From positions 186,001 to 250,000 of the forward strand of contig JAOVVO010000007.1 of NCBI GenBank assembly GCA_028564675.1: DNA of 64,000 nt. The letters are read 5' to 3'. Source of the stretch: Onchocerca lupi (taxonomy: Eukaryota > Nematoda > Chromadorea > Rhabditida > Onchocercidae). Below are positions 24,094-37,500 of this stretch, piece after piece. Both the position numbers and the translations under genes were made by a program. The notes under the pieces are model-generated. The model saw nothing but the letters and a program-made list of their open reading frames with translations. It was not told the DNA's origin and did not search any database. Positions within the stretch are counted from its first letter, which is position 1; the number at the start of each line of letters is the position of its first letter.

Positions 24094-25231
24094 TTTCAAA
24101 TCTGTAACTGTTTCTGATTCCCTAATCTGATCTCATTTTTTCATTTTCTCCTTGTTCTAAAATTAAAAGTCCTGTTATCACCCTTATGTAAAAGTTTTAA
24201 AATGACAGGAAAAAGTCTGTCCATCTTCTCACTTGTGCATAAGGAAGAATACTTGGATTTCAAGCCCTTGTAATGAATTGTTGCACTGCTATGTGGTCGC
24301 AAAATGTTTTTATTATGGGAGACAGCGCTATCTTTTGCATCAATTTCTTTAGTTTGCTCATTAATTTCTTAAGTTTCAAAATTGATTGGAGACTTAAAGA
24401 CTTATTTAATTTAGTTGTAGATCATAATATTTCACTTATCATGTTTTTTTACTCAATTTCTGTACATAGGGATGCTAGCTACAAGTTCCCCGTTCAAATT
24501 TTTGATTATCCCTGACCCAGTTTTTGAAACTTTCATGTTTGTATTCTGTATCAGACGTATAAAACTTTCCGGTGCTATTTTTGGACTTATTTTCATCATT
24601 CACTTTATACGGTTTACATTTTTGTGTATTACAGCAACATATATGTCACTTGTTATACAAAAGAAATGTAGCAGTGCAGAATAGACTGATACAGTTGAAC
24701 TAAAGCAAATAGTAAGTGTACATTTATAAAATTAGTTATTCTGCAAATGGATTTCGACTATACGGTCGTTTGTACGGACACATCGTATTTGGAACATAGG
24801 GGGTCGTTCGAGTTTCTAAGCGTTTTTTGGGCGAGAGACAACGTGAGACATAGCGGCACCGATTAATGATATATGAGGTCCGGCGTTGTTGCATACTATT
24901 GTCGGGCGGGGGTCGTGGTATTTTTGACTTGCTTATTTTGGGTAATGGAAGTTGTGAATGGAGGTGCAGGAAAAGAGGAAGGTGAACGAGGTAAAGGGTT
25001 CTGGGACGGTCGGGGTTATATGGCTGTCCTAATATAGAGCAGGGACTTGTGCCTTGACAGCATTGCTAAACGAGGTAAAGGATGACCTTTTCTCCCGATG
25101 ACAAGTTGCTGTGCATTTTGTGTAGAAATTCTCGGGATTTCAATTTAGCTTTTCCAGAATTGAGTGTACAATAAAAATCTTCAAGTCACAAAATATACAG
25201 AACAGAATAATTGCAAAGAAAGGGTGGAGGA
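24094..25231. other. Intergenic region with a less AT-rich block
   Basis: 3' flank of the CCCH gene, then the promoter of the ATAD1-like gene. Short frames at 24273-24684 are hydrophobic and lack splice support. From about 24770 to 25110 the G content rises clearly above the surroundings, and aacgaggtaaagg occurs twice (24985-24997 and 25069-25081). No RNA gene family was recognised there. Confidence 0.4.
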
Positions 25232-27691
25232 ATGTCATTGTCGATGGATCAAGCGCTTAATTTTTGTGTTCGTGTTGCTGTCGCCACAGTCGCATCAATC
25301 GTTATCATGAAGCTCGCAGTGAAGTACATCGATCCTAATCACGCCGTCAATAAAAGTGCCAAAAAGAAGGTTAGCTTGTTAAGTTAGGGAATTCATTCAG
25401 AAAATCAAAGTGGACTTCCAAATCATTGTTTTTATGACTGAATTGCAGGCTGCTCAAATAATCAAGACACTAGGCTTAGATCCGTCAATAGAGCTCAATG
25501 AACACGAACTACGTATAGCTACACAATTCGTCCATTGCGGTCAAGTAAGTTGAATTCATTTCTCATTTGATTTGCATTTTACATTTTTAACTTGAACTTA
25601 TTCAAAGTAGCAAATTGTAGCACCGATAGATATTACAAGCTTTAGAGTCATACGAATAAGTCTCGTGGAATTAGAATTTAGTTTCTCATATTTTAAATTT
25701 CTTCTCTGTCCTGCATCCTGTTTTATCTTAAAGGAGTAATTCGGAAACAATAAAATGTGGTAGGAAATATAATAGCATTGAGATTTATTCCTAGGACCTG
25801 GATCACACTGCAAATTAAATGATTCGATGTTAAATCTTGCTTTTATACGTATGTTGAAGTTGAATTTTAGGGTGCAGATTGGTGCGACATTGGTGGCTGT
25901 GGTGCAGTTATTGAGGAAATTAATGATCGGATAATTATCCCATTAAAAATTCGCAATGTCTACAAGAAATTCGCATTGTCATCGAATCTTCTTTCTCCAC
26001 CTAAAGGTGATTTAATTTATTTCATTTTCAAATAATACAACAAATTATTATTGAAAAAAACAGAAGGAAAAATTCATTCATTTTATCTCTCAAAGTGAGT
26101 AGAATATCATCGATTTTTAACTAATTTATGTGTAGAAAAGACCAATTAGATTTCTGGATTAATTAATCGAATACCATGTCAATATTTCAGCTCATGACTT
26201 TTTGCAAATTTCCGAAGTTTCAGTTTTTAAATCCTTACGAATTCTAATAAACTAAGTGAAGCAATATTTCAGGAGTGCTTCTATATGGTCCACCAGGTTG
26301 TGGTAAAACTTTACTTGCAAAAATTATCGCACGAGCAGCGAATGCCCGTTTCATTAATTTGCAAGTATCATCGCTGTGTGATAAATGGTACGGTGAGTCG
26401 CAGAAACTTGCTGATGCAGTTTTCTCTGTGGTATAGATTTTAATTTTATGCAATTATGCGATATATGATATGTATAAATCATTCAAGAGAAAGAGTTGCC
26501 AATAATTTAGGTTGAAAAATATTGTTTCAGAAGTGCCTTTTATTAAAAACTGAATATCAAAAGGATTTTAATAGTAGTTCATAACAGAGCTAGTTGCATT
26601 TATGAAATACAAAGCTTTATGGTAGTTTCTTTAGTAGGTAAACCTGATCAATCTTTTCAGGCACAGAAGTTCCAGCCCACGATCATATTTATTGACGAAA
26701 TAGGTGAGCGTGACGGTGAAAAATTTCTTCCCGCATTTTGAAATTCCCACTCTTGTTATTTTTCTGTTCTATTTTTACATTTTCGACTGTTTCAGATTCA
26801 TTTTTGAGAGATCGAAATACGCAAGATCATGAAGCCACTGCTATGATGAAAGCACAGTTCATGTGCTTATGGGATGGTTTTGCTTCATCAGGTGAGCATA
26901 TATTCATTAATTATTGCATCAAGCACGCATATTTATTCTCAAGCTCGTTATTCAAAAATTCAGAATAGTTATTGCTTTATATATTCTTTCTTTTAGACGA
27001 TGCAATTGTAGTACTCGGGGCAACCAATAGACCAAATGACGTTGATAGTGCCATTTTACGACGAATGCCTGCACGATTCTATGTTCCTTTACCTGTAAGA
27101 CTTTGGCAGTGATTTTGAAATTATGCTTAATCGAGATTTTCTATATCAACATACTTTTTTATTTGTAAAAACATTAAATACTAAATACTGTACGCTGATT
27201 TTCAGTAATTTCAGAGTTTAGAATCTCGTGCAGACATCTTAAAAGTCTTACTAAGGGATCAACCGATAATATCGGATATCAACTTTGAAAGAATAGCGGA
27301 ATACGCCACCGAACTGAGCGGATCTGACTTGAAGGAAGTATGTCGGTTGGCTGTTTTATCACGTGTCAAAGATGCATTTATCAAAGGGAAAGACTTGTAT
27401 GTTTCAATATATTTTTAATTTTTCACGAAAAGACCAAATAATTTCCTACAAATAAGGTTGTTATCACTGGTTGGAGCATGTCTAATTTCTCTTCATACAC
27501 AACTGTTGAAGTAATGTGAGACTAAATTGGTGCACAGACTATTATTTTTATTTAACCTGAGCTGTTTCTTTTTTAGAAATAACGAATCTACGCGAATGAT
27601 TCGTGAAAATGATTTAATACAGTCAGTAATAAAATATAAGCAGACGGTGCAGGTTTCTGGTGCAATACCGATTTTTGAGCCTCTTGACTAA
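25232..27691 (+). CDS. mspn-1: Msp1/ATAD1 AAA-ATPase, tail-anchored protein extractor
   Basis: Membrane AAA-ATPase that pulls mislocalised tail-anchored proteins from the mitochondrial outer membrane and peroxisomes. Nine exons join in phase: 25232-25369, 25449-25544, 25871-26006, 26273-26430, 26661-26703, 26796-26891, 26997-27094, 27215-27396, 27577-27691, giving 353 residues (human ATAD1 361). A hydrophobic anchor covers about residues 9-28. The AAA module has GADWCDIGG, Walker A GPPGCGKT (129-136), pore segment KWYGES, Walker B IIFIDEID (184-191), sensor 1 GATNRP and the arginine-finger region RRMPARF. It ends with the small AAA lid containing GSDLKEVCR. Everything expected of an active enzyme is present. 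The start is the first ATG, directly before the anchor. It converges on PRIM2. Confidence 0.95.
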
Positions 27692-28794
27692 TATGGACTT
27701 AGTTTTTCTGGAATGATCAAAAGAACTTCAATGGCTGCTCATAGAACAATCCATTTTTTGTTATCGACTCTAGTCATCGTTTTCGTATTATAACATTCTG
27801 GATTTAATATCTTACTTTTTAAACTGATGCATTTATCAACTGACATTTTTCCATGTTTGCAGTTTGATATCTTCCAATTTTATGGTAGATGTTTCTCACT
27901 GTTGATCCACTTAACTACATTTCAAATAAGTTTTTTTCAGTGAACTTAGCAGATAATTTAGCTTGTGCTCCCAAAATCTGTGGACTTTGTTCATTCATTC
28001 AAATTTGCTATATGAACTGAACGCCCTTTCGGCCAGTTTCTATGAAATGAGAAGAAACACTTCATTTTGACTTAAATTAATTTTGTCGACTTCTATTTTT
28101 CAAATCATTTCTTTTCTACTACTAATTATTAACCGGGATTTATTTTTGTGTTTTTTAACACAATTTTAAGAGTACTGAGTTGTGAGGCTATAAAGCATTA
28201 AGCTCGTAAATTTTGTCATATTTTGTTATATATTGTTTTACTTGTTTCGTTTCTAGATTTGCTGTAATAATTAGGTTAAGAGGTTTTCGCTGATACTTTA
28301 TGTTATGTCTGCTACAGGATTGTGAAAGCTGTTTAGTATTTATTATTATCCACTTAATTTTCTAGGAATCTTCAACATGAAAACCTGAAAATAACGAAAT
28401 TTCTTCATTAGATTTTACTAAATTGTCACCCTTTCTTACAGCTCATTGTAAAAAATACAATATATTACTTGATTTGACGGGTTCATGTTATCATTGTTCT
28501 ACTTTATAATTGTATGGCTGAGTGGCTAAACTTATTAGCATCATACGGTTTGATTCAGAAAAAAAGAAATTAATGAAATGCAAAACGGCACTGCATAGAA
28601 TACATCACAGAAATGAAATGAAACCACAACCAGCGAAGTTGAAGAAATATGGAAAAATTGATTAAATTAGGGTCAGGATGAAGTCACTACATAGATCACG
28701 GAAAGAGTTCCATTAACTGGAATTTAAAACTCTGCAAGAAGGAGCGATAACAGCAGATTATCAGTACTCTAAACAGTTGTCCTTGAGGATATCG
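27692..28794. other. Convergent intergenic region
   Basis: 3' flanks of the ATAD1-like gene (+) and PRIM2 (-). AT-rich with no exon. Weak AATATA/AATAAT-type strings could serve polyadenylation; no perfect AATAAA stands out. Confidence 0.4.
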
Positions 28795-31700
28795 CTAGTT
28801 CACTTTGGAGGCCTCCATTTTAATCAAATCTTCGATATCGACATCGCTTTCACATTGCGTAATATTGACATGTGACGTGTTCAGCGTGATTTCGTGTTTC
28901 GGTTCTTCCACCCTTGAAACAATCAATGCATGAGGAACCGGATGGAATTTGTAAAATTTAGAAAAATTCGATGGAATACTTTCCAATAATGCTAGTGACT
29001 CGGATGTCCGGCAGAACAGTTAATTTGAAAAATAAAAGGGTCAGAAGTGATTAAATCCTCAAATTTACATTAGAAATGAACCTGTTCCGTTTTCCTTCGT
29101 GTACTTGACGTGACAATTCGAAATATTGATTGGGATGAGTTATCACAGTACCCAAAGAATTCTCGGCCATTTTATGTTTAAATTCGAAATATCGTGTACA
29201 AGCCTTATCATACTGGGTATTTTTTGACAATAAGATAATCTGAAAAGAGTAGAGAAGACATTATCATCGCTTCGTCCTAAAGACATTCTGCCTATCGTTT
29301 ATGCACTGCTGAGTTGGAGGAATACGAATGGAGAAAGAGGAGAACTCGTCCTATAGACTAGCAAACACTAAATGAAAATACTGCAAATGAAAGTGATATT
29401 TAGTGGGAAGAATTCTTTTTTTTGAAAGTTCTAGCCATTTCCATTCACTCATTTTCGCTGACTTAACAAATATCGTCGTCTATGTAAGATTTAATTTCCG
29501 GTATAATGTCTTCATATGAAGCATAGAAGGGTTGGAAATTTAGGCAGCGTTGGCCTTTTCTATTGAATATCTACGGGAAGGAAAAAGTTTCGATTATCCT
29601 TCCGGCTAAATTGAGAGAATAATTTATTTAAATTAAAACATCTGTATTGTACCCTTTTATACCTAATGAATTTGCGAATTTCCAACCGTTAACGAAGAAA
29701 AAACTCGAGTTATCAGAGACACCAATAGCGATAAAAAAATAAAACTATAGAATGTATAGGAATTAACCATATAGCCTATCTATAATAGAAGTAAACAAAC
29801 TTTTAGATTTGTAATCATAATCTCACTGCTATAATAGAAAATTTTTTTGCTCTTTCAAACCATCAGTACTGAAGTAGATTATATAGCAAAATTTTAGTCT
29901 CAATTTTGGCATATGAAAATGAATTGAGCTATTTAACTTTTTCTAAGATTTGGAATTATTTTGAGAAACAACATTATGCTTACGTGCTCAGATTCGAACC
30001 TGGAAAGACCCGAATTTTCCAAATTTTGAGCGAGTGACTGCAAATCGTTATGTCGATAAGGGCAACCTGAAAATACACATGCAAATATATTCCAGATATT
30101 TCTGAATTAACACAATCAGTGTTGTTTTGGTAAAATATTTAGAAAAAAAAATTAGTTAAATATCAGGAAAAAAAATTACGGATAGAAAAAAGATGGGTTA
30201 AATCCTTCTCTTTTCAACTCCGTTTTATCGAAAATTGTTGAATGCTTTGAAATGAGGAAGGTGTAACGCCAGAAGCAATAAGCTAGTAAGAAGTATCTAA
30301 AAGTGGGAATGTCTGATATAAAATCACCATGACAATCCGCAGACGAAGGACTAAAATCCAAAATTATCTTCGTACAAGGATATGCTGAATAATTCGCATG
30401 CTTTCCTTCTTTGCCATAATTATGACGAATATTATAGGCATATTGCTTATCAAACTAAAAATCGAACAGTTTAATCCTAAAATCTGCCATCAGTCTCACA
30501 AAATATTTTACATTTTTGAATTAGACATTTTCATTAGAATTCTTTGTACATTGATTTTTGATGAAAAAATTCCAAACTCTGGTTAAAAGATAATCATTTA
30601 CCATTTTAATATCAATAATTTGAAAGACCAAAATGTTCCCTTTTACAAAATTTAAATTTACATTTAAAGTATCAATTAAAGCTCTACCTTAAAAAATGAA
30701 TCCCTTTTGAAAAAGATAAAGTTTTCTGCCAACCTTATCTGAATCCATTTTTTTAGTAAATTCAGCCCTCCAGAAGATAAGTGCATCATCTAATGTCATG
30801 CCAATCGCTTTCAAAAACAATCCGTACTGCATTCGAGCACCATGACGTAAATGATGATCTGCCCGCAGTCGATTATGTATATTCCTCATACATAGTGGAA
30901 ACGAAGCTGCAGCAAGCTGAAACATTTTTTTTTTTTTGAAACTAAAATTTTTTTTAAAAGTTACTAATTGAAACAAATAAAGATACTTATAACGCTGACT
31001 TCAGAAAAATAAACTGTCATCACTGTTCTTCAATATTTATAGGAAGCCATAACAAAATTGCTATTCTGCTATAACAAATTACCATCTTTTATTGCTTCAT
31101 GTCCAATGAAAATATGTAGAGTATAATAAATTAGTGCTTTGTATTAACCAAAAAAGACAGTGACTATATTTTAGCTCAATCATAGAAAAGTAACTAGAGA
31201 CTCAAAAAGCGATTTCCGATAAGTAGTTTACAGATGTATGACAAACCAAGAAACATACCGAATCCACCATATCAGATGTGACACGAGAAACATCTGTTCC
31301 AATGTAATTTTTACCTACATATGATCTGCTTGATAACTGCTTCAAAAAGGGCATCAATCGATCATTTTCTTCAATGAATACGATGTTTCTACAAGCACGC
31401 TGAAAGATGGTATGCCGATACATATTAAAAAAAGACAATAAGATTAAAATGACTATTTTATAAAGCTATAAATTGAGACTTTGAGATTTACTTCGGACTT
31501 TCGCAAAAGAAAAAAAAAAAAATTTACGATTATGCACTTTTCATCTCCAACAAAATGGCTTCAATATAACTCAAACTTTGTTTTACATAAAATTAATGCT
31601 AACAGCCATAGCAGCGGCGATATTAAGACGAAGTCTAGTGCATAATATAACTTGGAGATCATCTTCAGAAACAAAGGCATCACCGGAAATTAGCAGAACT

Positions 31701-33310
31701 CGACGTTTACGAATAAGATCAAGTGCATCTTCAAAAGGAACTTTCCAGAAATTTGTGCTTGTAACCTGAAAGATACGGCACGTGTTCAAAAGATATATAG
31801 AAATCCTTTAAGATTAAAATCCTTTTTTTTTTCAAGAAGAGAAATTCCTAAAAAATAAAATTTATTATGATGATATGATTAATAAAACATGGCGATATGC
31901 AAACGAAGAACTATGTATCAAGTACATATTACATTAAAAACTGAACTTTTCGAGCCATGTAGTTACGAACAATTTCATCAATGATCTACTAAATGTTTTG
32001 ATGTATCGATATGCAATCAATGCAGCGCAATGAATACCTACCAATTCTTATGATGACCAACGATTGATGATAACCTAACCGAAATATGGATCAAAAGAAA
32101 TATTTGGAATATGATAATCTTGCAAGGTCACTACTTAAATCATATTCAGCTTTGGCACATGAATTATGCCTTATATCATAAAATATTCAGAGAATTTGCT
32201 AGGAAATAGCTTGATCTTAACTTCAGCATCATTAGTTCCTTCCAAGATATAAAGGTGGTATTACCTATATTGAATATTCATATGAAAGCAACTACGAGAT
32301 GCCTATTGAAAACAGTTATAATCAGCTTTGTTTTTTAACCTTGTTAAGCTGTATAGAACAAGCATTTGAAAGATTTTCCTTAAGATTTTGTTTTTCAGCA
32401 TCGGTAACCAGTTGAGCATTAAAATTGTTCGCTTGAAGAAATTGAGTTACTGCATCACAACTTTTTGAGACCTTAAATAGTATTTTTACATATGTTGCAG
32501 TAAAAGTAAATAGTAATTTTGGAAGAAAAAGACAATATCTATTTAAAAAGCTACTTCTCGATCAAAACAATGCTTTAAATATCTTCTCTTTGAATAAAAA
32601 TTTTAGAAAGCATACAATTTGAAATCGAAATTTAAAGAAGTCCACTTCTTGTTGGATAAACCATCTAGTCTGCTCAGGAGTTTGACAAAATGCAAGTCGA
32701 AGAATAAAATGCGATATAACATCGCGCTTTCTCGCGCTCTCTAGTTCCTCGAATGGACAACAACCACATGCTATTGGCATCATTTTCAACAACTGCTAAA
32801 ATATACTAAACGATTTCTTGAGAAAAATTGAAATTTATTCATAATCAGCTGTAATAGCTTATCCTAGTGAATACGATTGCCAAAGCATTCGATTGATCAG
32901 CCTCAATAAACAAAGTAGAAAACAAACGATGCTGCTAGTATAATTTCCGTCCAAAGCTGCTTGTTTACCTTTGTCAACTCGTTGTTTATCGCCTCCGTTC
33001 CACGTGGAAAACGATCTTTCACTTGCTCGACAACTTTTAATACTCTCAGCCTATTAAGTGCCAGCTCTTGAAATTCATGCAATGTTATGTCTTCCGTGGG
33101 TGGCTCCAAATACATTTGTAAATTTAGATCTTCCATTTTTTTCAGACCCTAAATTTGAAGCGAGAATAAAATTTTCGGAGACTTTCAAAGAACTCATCAT
33201 TACAATAGCACTTGTTAAACTCAATTTAAATGATTCACCCTGTTAACTGGTCCTCGCGAATTTTGAATCAGAAACTTCGGAAAACTTCTTGGGCTACTTC
33301 CAAACTGCAT
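28795..33310 (-). CDS. PRIM2: DNA primase large subunit
   Basis: Regulatory subunit of primase in the DNA polymerase alpha complex; it helps start the RNA primer and holds an iron-sulphur cluster. Eleven minus-strand exons join in phase: 33310-33239, 33148-32969, 32795-32616, 32471-32340, 31765-31604, 31399-31259, 30916-30734, 30454-30328, 30066-29984, 29239-29082, 28978-28795, giving 533 residues (human 509). Conserved pieces are [72 protein letters not shown] and [13 protein letters not shown]. All four cluster cysteines are present at 298 (FPLCM), 377 (YPCTK), 394 (HGCPY) and 434 (KACTRY), with the human 17 and 40 spacing between the last three. The final exon's acceptor (ggaaag) is weak and its boundary less sure. 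An in-frame open stretch continues upstream of the chosen ATG. Confidence 0.94.
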
Positions 33311-34174
33311 TTTCCTCTCCAGCAATTCTTTTTCGCTTTTATAAATACTTCCTATAATCAACGTTATTCAAGAACCGACTATGCCTAAATGGTATTTAAC
33401 AATCCTTTGAGATTATTATCATCATAATTCCTTTGAGATTACGTATCAAAGAGCCACTCAATGTAACGGTTCCAGCAAAATATGATGTATATAGGTGTGA
33501 GAAAAATGTACTCAAGAAGTATAAAGAATGTTTGAAATATATCGGTATTGATTTGTCTTTTGAAATACAACAATATTAATTAAACGTGACATGAAAGCTA
33601 TTTCACTTTGGAATGCTTATCTTTTCTTAAAACACTATTCTTATACAAAACTAAAGTTGCTAAAAATTTAGAAAATCTATTCCTTCACTTCACACATTTC
33701 CATTTTATTTTCCTGTCTTATTTCGCTGCATTTTTATTATACACTAATAAATACATAAACGACTTCTACTAATTTTATCCTTTAGCTTCTCAAATTCAAA
33801 GAATGAAGTATCAATTCGACATAAAAAAAGTGTTATATACTTCAAATCTATTTTTCACATTTAGACTCATAACACGATGTAATACCTACCGCTCCACATT
33901 TTCAAATTATGATTTGGAGAAAAAAAAGAAACTGAAAATTTAGAAAAAAAAAAGTAAAAATAACCACAAATGTTAAGTGTTTCATTTTGAAAGTGTTAAC
34001 AGAGTAAGCAGGAAACAACTGTTTAACATTCTTTTATTATAGAAACAATGACTGAGAACAAGCAGCAGTAGATATCCTTTTACAACACAAAAAATACTTG
34101 AAACCATGTGTATCAAATACAACTTTACCGAAGCTGACCTGTTTAATGAAACACAAAACCACTGATCATTTTAA

Positions 34175-34219
<45 letters not shown>

Positions 34220-34553
34220 AGCAATATGGTACAGATAGTTACTTTTTGCTGTACAAGCATGCAGTTATCACCTAACCGATTAGAAAAAAAAACATTGAAC
34301 CACTTTCTTTAATTCAAAAGCCCTATTACTCTTCTCTGATATTACAAATAACAAAACTAATACAATAGAAATAATTGCAAAAGAACCTAAAACTATCAAT
34401 AGAACACAATATTATTTTAAACAGCAATTTGAAGAAATTTGGAAACAACGTTTACTGCATTTGCACATGGTGAATGCAGCACAAAATAAGCAATAGAAGC
34501 ACCAAAATAAACACCAAACTTGATAACCGCCAATACAGGAGAATACGCATACC
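33311..34553. other. Spacer between RBM25 and PRIM2
   Basis: RBM25 3' flank and PRIM2 promoter. It contains a 40-base poly-A run at 34178-34217 (poly-T on the transcribed strand). No exon recognised. Confidence 0.45.
34178..34217 (+). repeat. Poly-A tract, 40 bases
   Basis: Uninterrupted A run about 340 bases beyond the RBM25 stop. It reads as T on the RBM25 sense strand, so it is not that gene's poly-A tail. Confidence 0.95.
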
Positions 34554-37500
34554 TTAAGATTTTCTTGATAGACCCAATTTCTTTGCTTCTGATTCATAAA
34601 TAAGCAGTCTCCACATTTTTACAACGAACACTTCCGCTTCATCATCCAAAACCTGCAAAAATTGTAGAAATATAAATAACTCTAGGTACAACTGATAATC
34701 TTTCATCAATAAAATGTCTTAATGCGTGAAAAAGAATGTAAAATCAATTGCATGATCATCAGAATAGCAGCTATGAGCATTGGATGCCATGTAATTTATT
34801 AAAAATTTTTCTGATGAAAGTTAAACATCGCTGAAAATGTTACCATAGCAATGTCGGAAAGAATTTTCTGGGGATCGGTCTTTGATGTCACTTTCTCGCA
34901 AACAAAATCAACCAATGAAGCTTCCTCTTCACCAATATAATCTGTTATTTTTTTGGAAACCCAAGGTTTGACCTGAAAAAAATAAAAAGTATGGAGAGAA
35001 AATAAAACTATTTCATAGGAGGCCAAATTTTTAAGGATTTTAATTTTTTAAATAATATTTACTCTTTGTTCAACGAGAGATTTATCGACGTAGTTCCAGT
35101 TAATTGGAAAAGCAAATAAATCATTTTTAGCAGTTGGAATGCGATCTATTAAATCCTTGATCATTTGTTTACGTTCTTCCGACGTCATCGCCTGAATGCG
35201 GTCCTGAACATAATTTTATGAATTAGTAGAAACAGATATGTAATCAAATTATAGATAATTAAAAACCCAGAACTTCTTTCTAAATAATTATATCTCTGTA
35301 CCTCTTCAGTGATTTCGAATGGTTTCAATTTCTTTTTTCGAAATGCTGCATCCTCATCATTTTCTTCGAAACCAAATATTCCATTTAGATGTGAACTTGT
35401 TGATGGCCGAGCAGGTGTGATAACATCGGTACGCACAATGGCTGGACTTGCAAGAGATGATGACATTAAAGAAGGTGATGCCACGCTCACTATTGGTGAA
35501 TTCGCAACAGGAGTATCTTCCGATGCTACTGAAAATTGTGAAGTTTGATTTAGCAAAGTGAGTTTACTAGACAGGTCAATTATTAAAACTTTTCGTTATG
35601 TAGTTTTAAACTAATTTAACACATTACTGCAGAAAGTTTCTCATTAAGAGTGAATATCACATCAAATCATAAAGTTAATATTACGAATGTTATACCGGCT
35701 TTCCAACTACTCCGTTTTTCAGGTTTTTCCATTTTGACAGCTTCCTCACCGCTTCTTTCACTTTCAGAATCACTTTCAGATTCTTCACTCTCCTCATCTT
35801 TTTCTGGTTCAGATGGCAACGGTTTCTGACCCAAAGGACGATGCGGATTTGGACTTCCAGAATCTGCTCGTAATTTCCGTAACAAAGCTTCTTCCTAAAC
35901 GTATTCAATTCTTCAGAAAAACTTCCCCAGAAGAAAAGTTATCTGAAAAAATACGTAATAAAACTTAAGGTATCAAGCAACCTGTTCCTCGTGTCGTTTC
36001 CTGGCTTCTTCATCCGGATTTTCAACATTCGCATTTTCAGCCAAAATTTGTTTTTTAAGCTCTTCAATTTCCTGTTGTTCACGTTGTCGATCTTTAGCAT
36101 CTGCTTCACGTTCACGTTCAAAATCACGCCGGCGTTGAAATAGTGAAGAACTTCTGCAAATAAATACAAAATTTTTAAAACGATCCCAACCCTATTACTA
36201 ACTAACTTGAGAATATCGCTCTCTTCAATGCTTCTTAACAGTATGAAAGCATCCAAACAAAAAAATAAATTCATGCACTTCCTTATCCAATGTATGCAGT
36301 ATACCAGTGAGAAATGCGTTATACTGAACGAATAAACATTCCGATAACCAGGAATAATAGATAGATCAAAATCTCCATTAAGATGGAAATGATTACTTGT
36401 AATATTTCTGGTCCATGCGTTCATCGTCATAATCTTCTAGGAAATGTTTCAATTTCTTTGCTTCTTTTTGCATATCACGCTTACGTTGTTTCTCTCGTTG
36501 CTCATCCCGCTCATATAATTTAGCCTGTCTTCTTTCACGAGCTTCCCATTTACGTAGCCTATCAGCATAAGCTATTTCTTTTTCACGAATCTAAAAAAAA
36601 TTCTTAAAAATACCAAATTTCAAATTTGAGTAATTATGAAATTTCTGCAATACATGAAATAACCCCACGGCAGTTTTCTGCCACTCTAAATCACTCAAAA
36701 AAATCTACTATCTTAAGAAACTTGATCTCAAGTATTGGTGATAAGGATTGAGGAAAAAAATTCAGGTGGAGTTGAAATGAAGAAGCGTAACCTGTTTACG
36801 CAAAGCTCTTCTTTCCTTTTGTTCATCACTGTCTTCTGAATCTCGATCTCTGAAAAGAATTATGTGAAAGACTGAAGAAGTATTTACAAATTACATTATA
36901 AAAAAATTGACAAAATTGCCTGCTGGGTGATTGAGATCTGAATGCTTTTCGTGTATGACTTCCGGAATGGTTTGAAAAACTGCTATTCGAAGATGAAGTG
37001 CTAGTACTTCGACTTGATTCACTACTTCTGCTCGATGAGCGATAATACGACCTAAATTTCCCATAATTTTCAGACATTAAGAAATGAAAAAAAAAAGTTA
37101 ATCTAAGACTGATCTATTCAGCTTTAGCTTCTTTTAGATGACAAAAGTTAATCACTGCAAACAGAATTAGAATATGAAGATATAATTCAACTATGTGTAT
37201 TAGTACTGAAGCCACTAATTCAAACTCCTCGGACTTGAAGTTAAAAAATCGTAATAATTAAACGATGCAAAAATTATTTGAAATTAAAACATAAAGTGAG
37301 AAATATACTTCTTGACATCACTTCGTTCACTATCAGTTCGGGATCTTTTCCTGGACTTATGTCTGTCTCGACTATCTGAACGAGAACGTGAATGCGCTCG
37401 ATGTCGACTGCTATATTTATCATCGTCCTGAAAATATTTCATATTAGTTGATCAGTTCTAGGAACAAATACGAAAACACGAGTTCCATTTATTTTATGCT

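Noticed and set aside
24273..24684. Two overlapping hydrophobic frames after the CCCH gene
   Set aside because: No splice sites, motifs or reasonable start context; typical of T-rich 3' flank.
29082..29239. Apparent loss of a PRIM2 iron-sulphur cysteine at the HPNQYF motif (Glu where human has Cys)
   Set aside because: The human Cys in HPNQFFC is not a cluster ligand. Spacing shows the four ligands are the Cys in FPLCM, YPCTK, HGCPY and KACTRY, all conserved here.
29984..30066. tRNA-like B box (ggttcgaat) on the minus strand
   Set aside because: It lies inside a PRIM2 exon and has no A box or cloverleaf around it.
34178..34217. Poly-A run as a retroposed (processed) gene tail
   Set aside because: No intronless coding copy or target duplication lies beside it.
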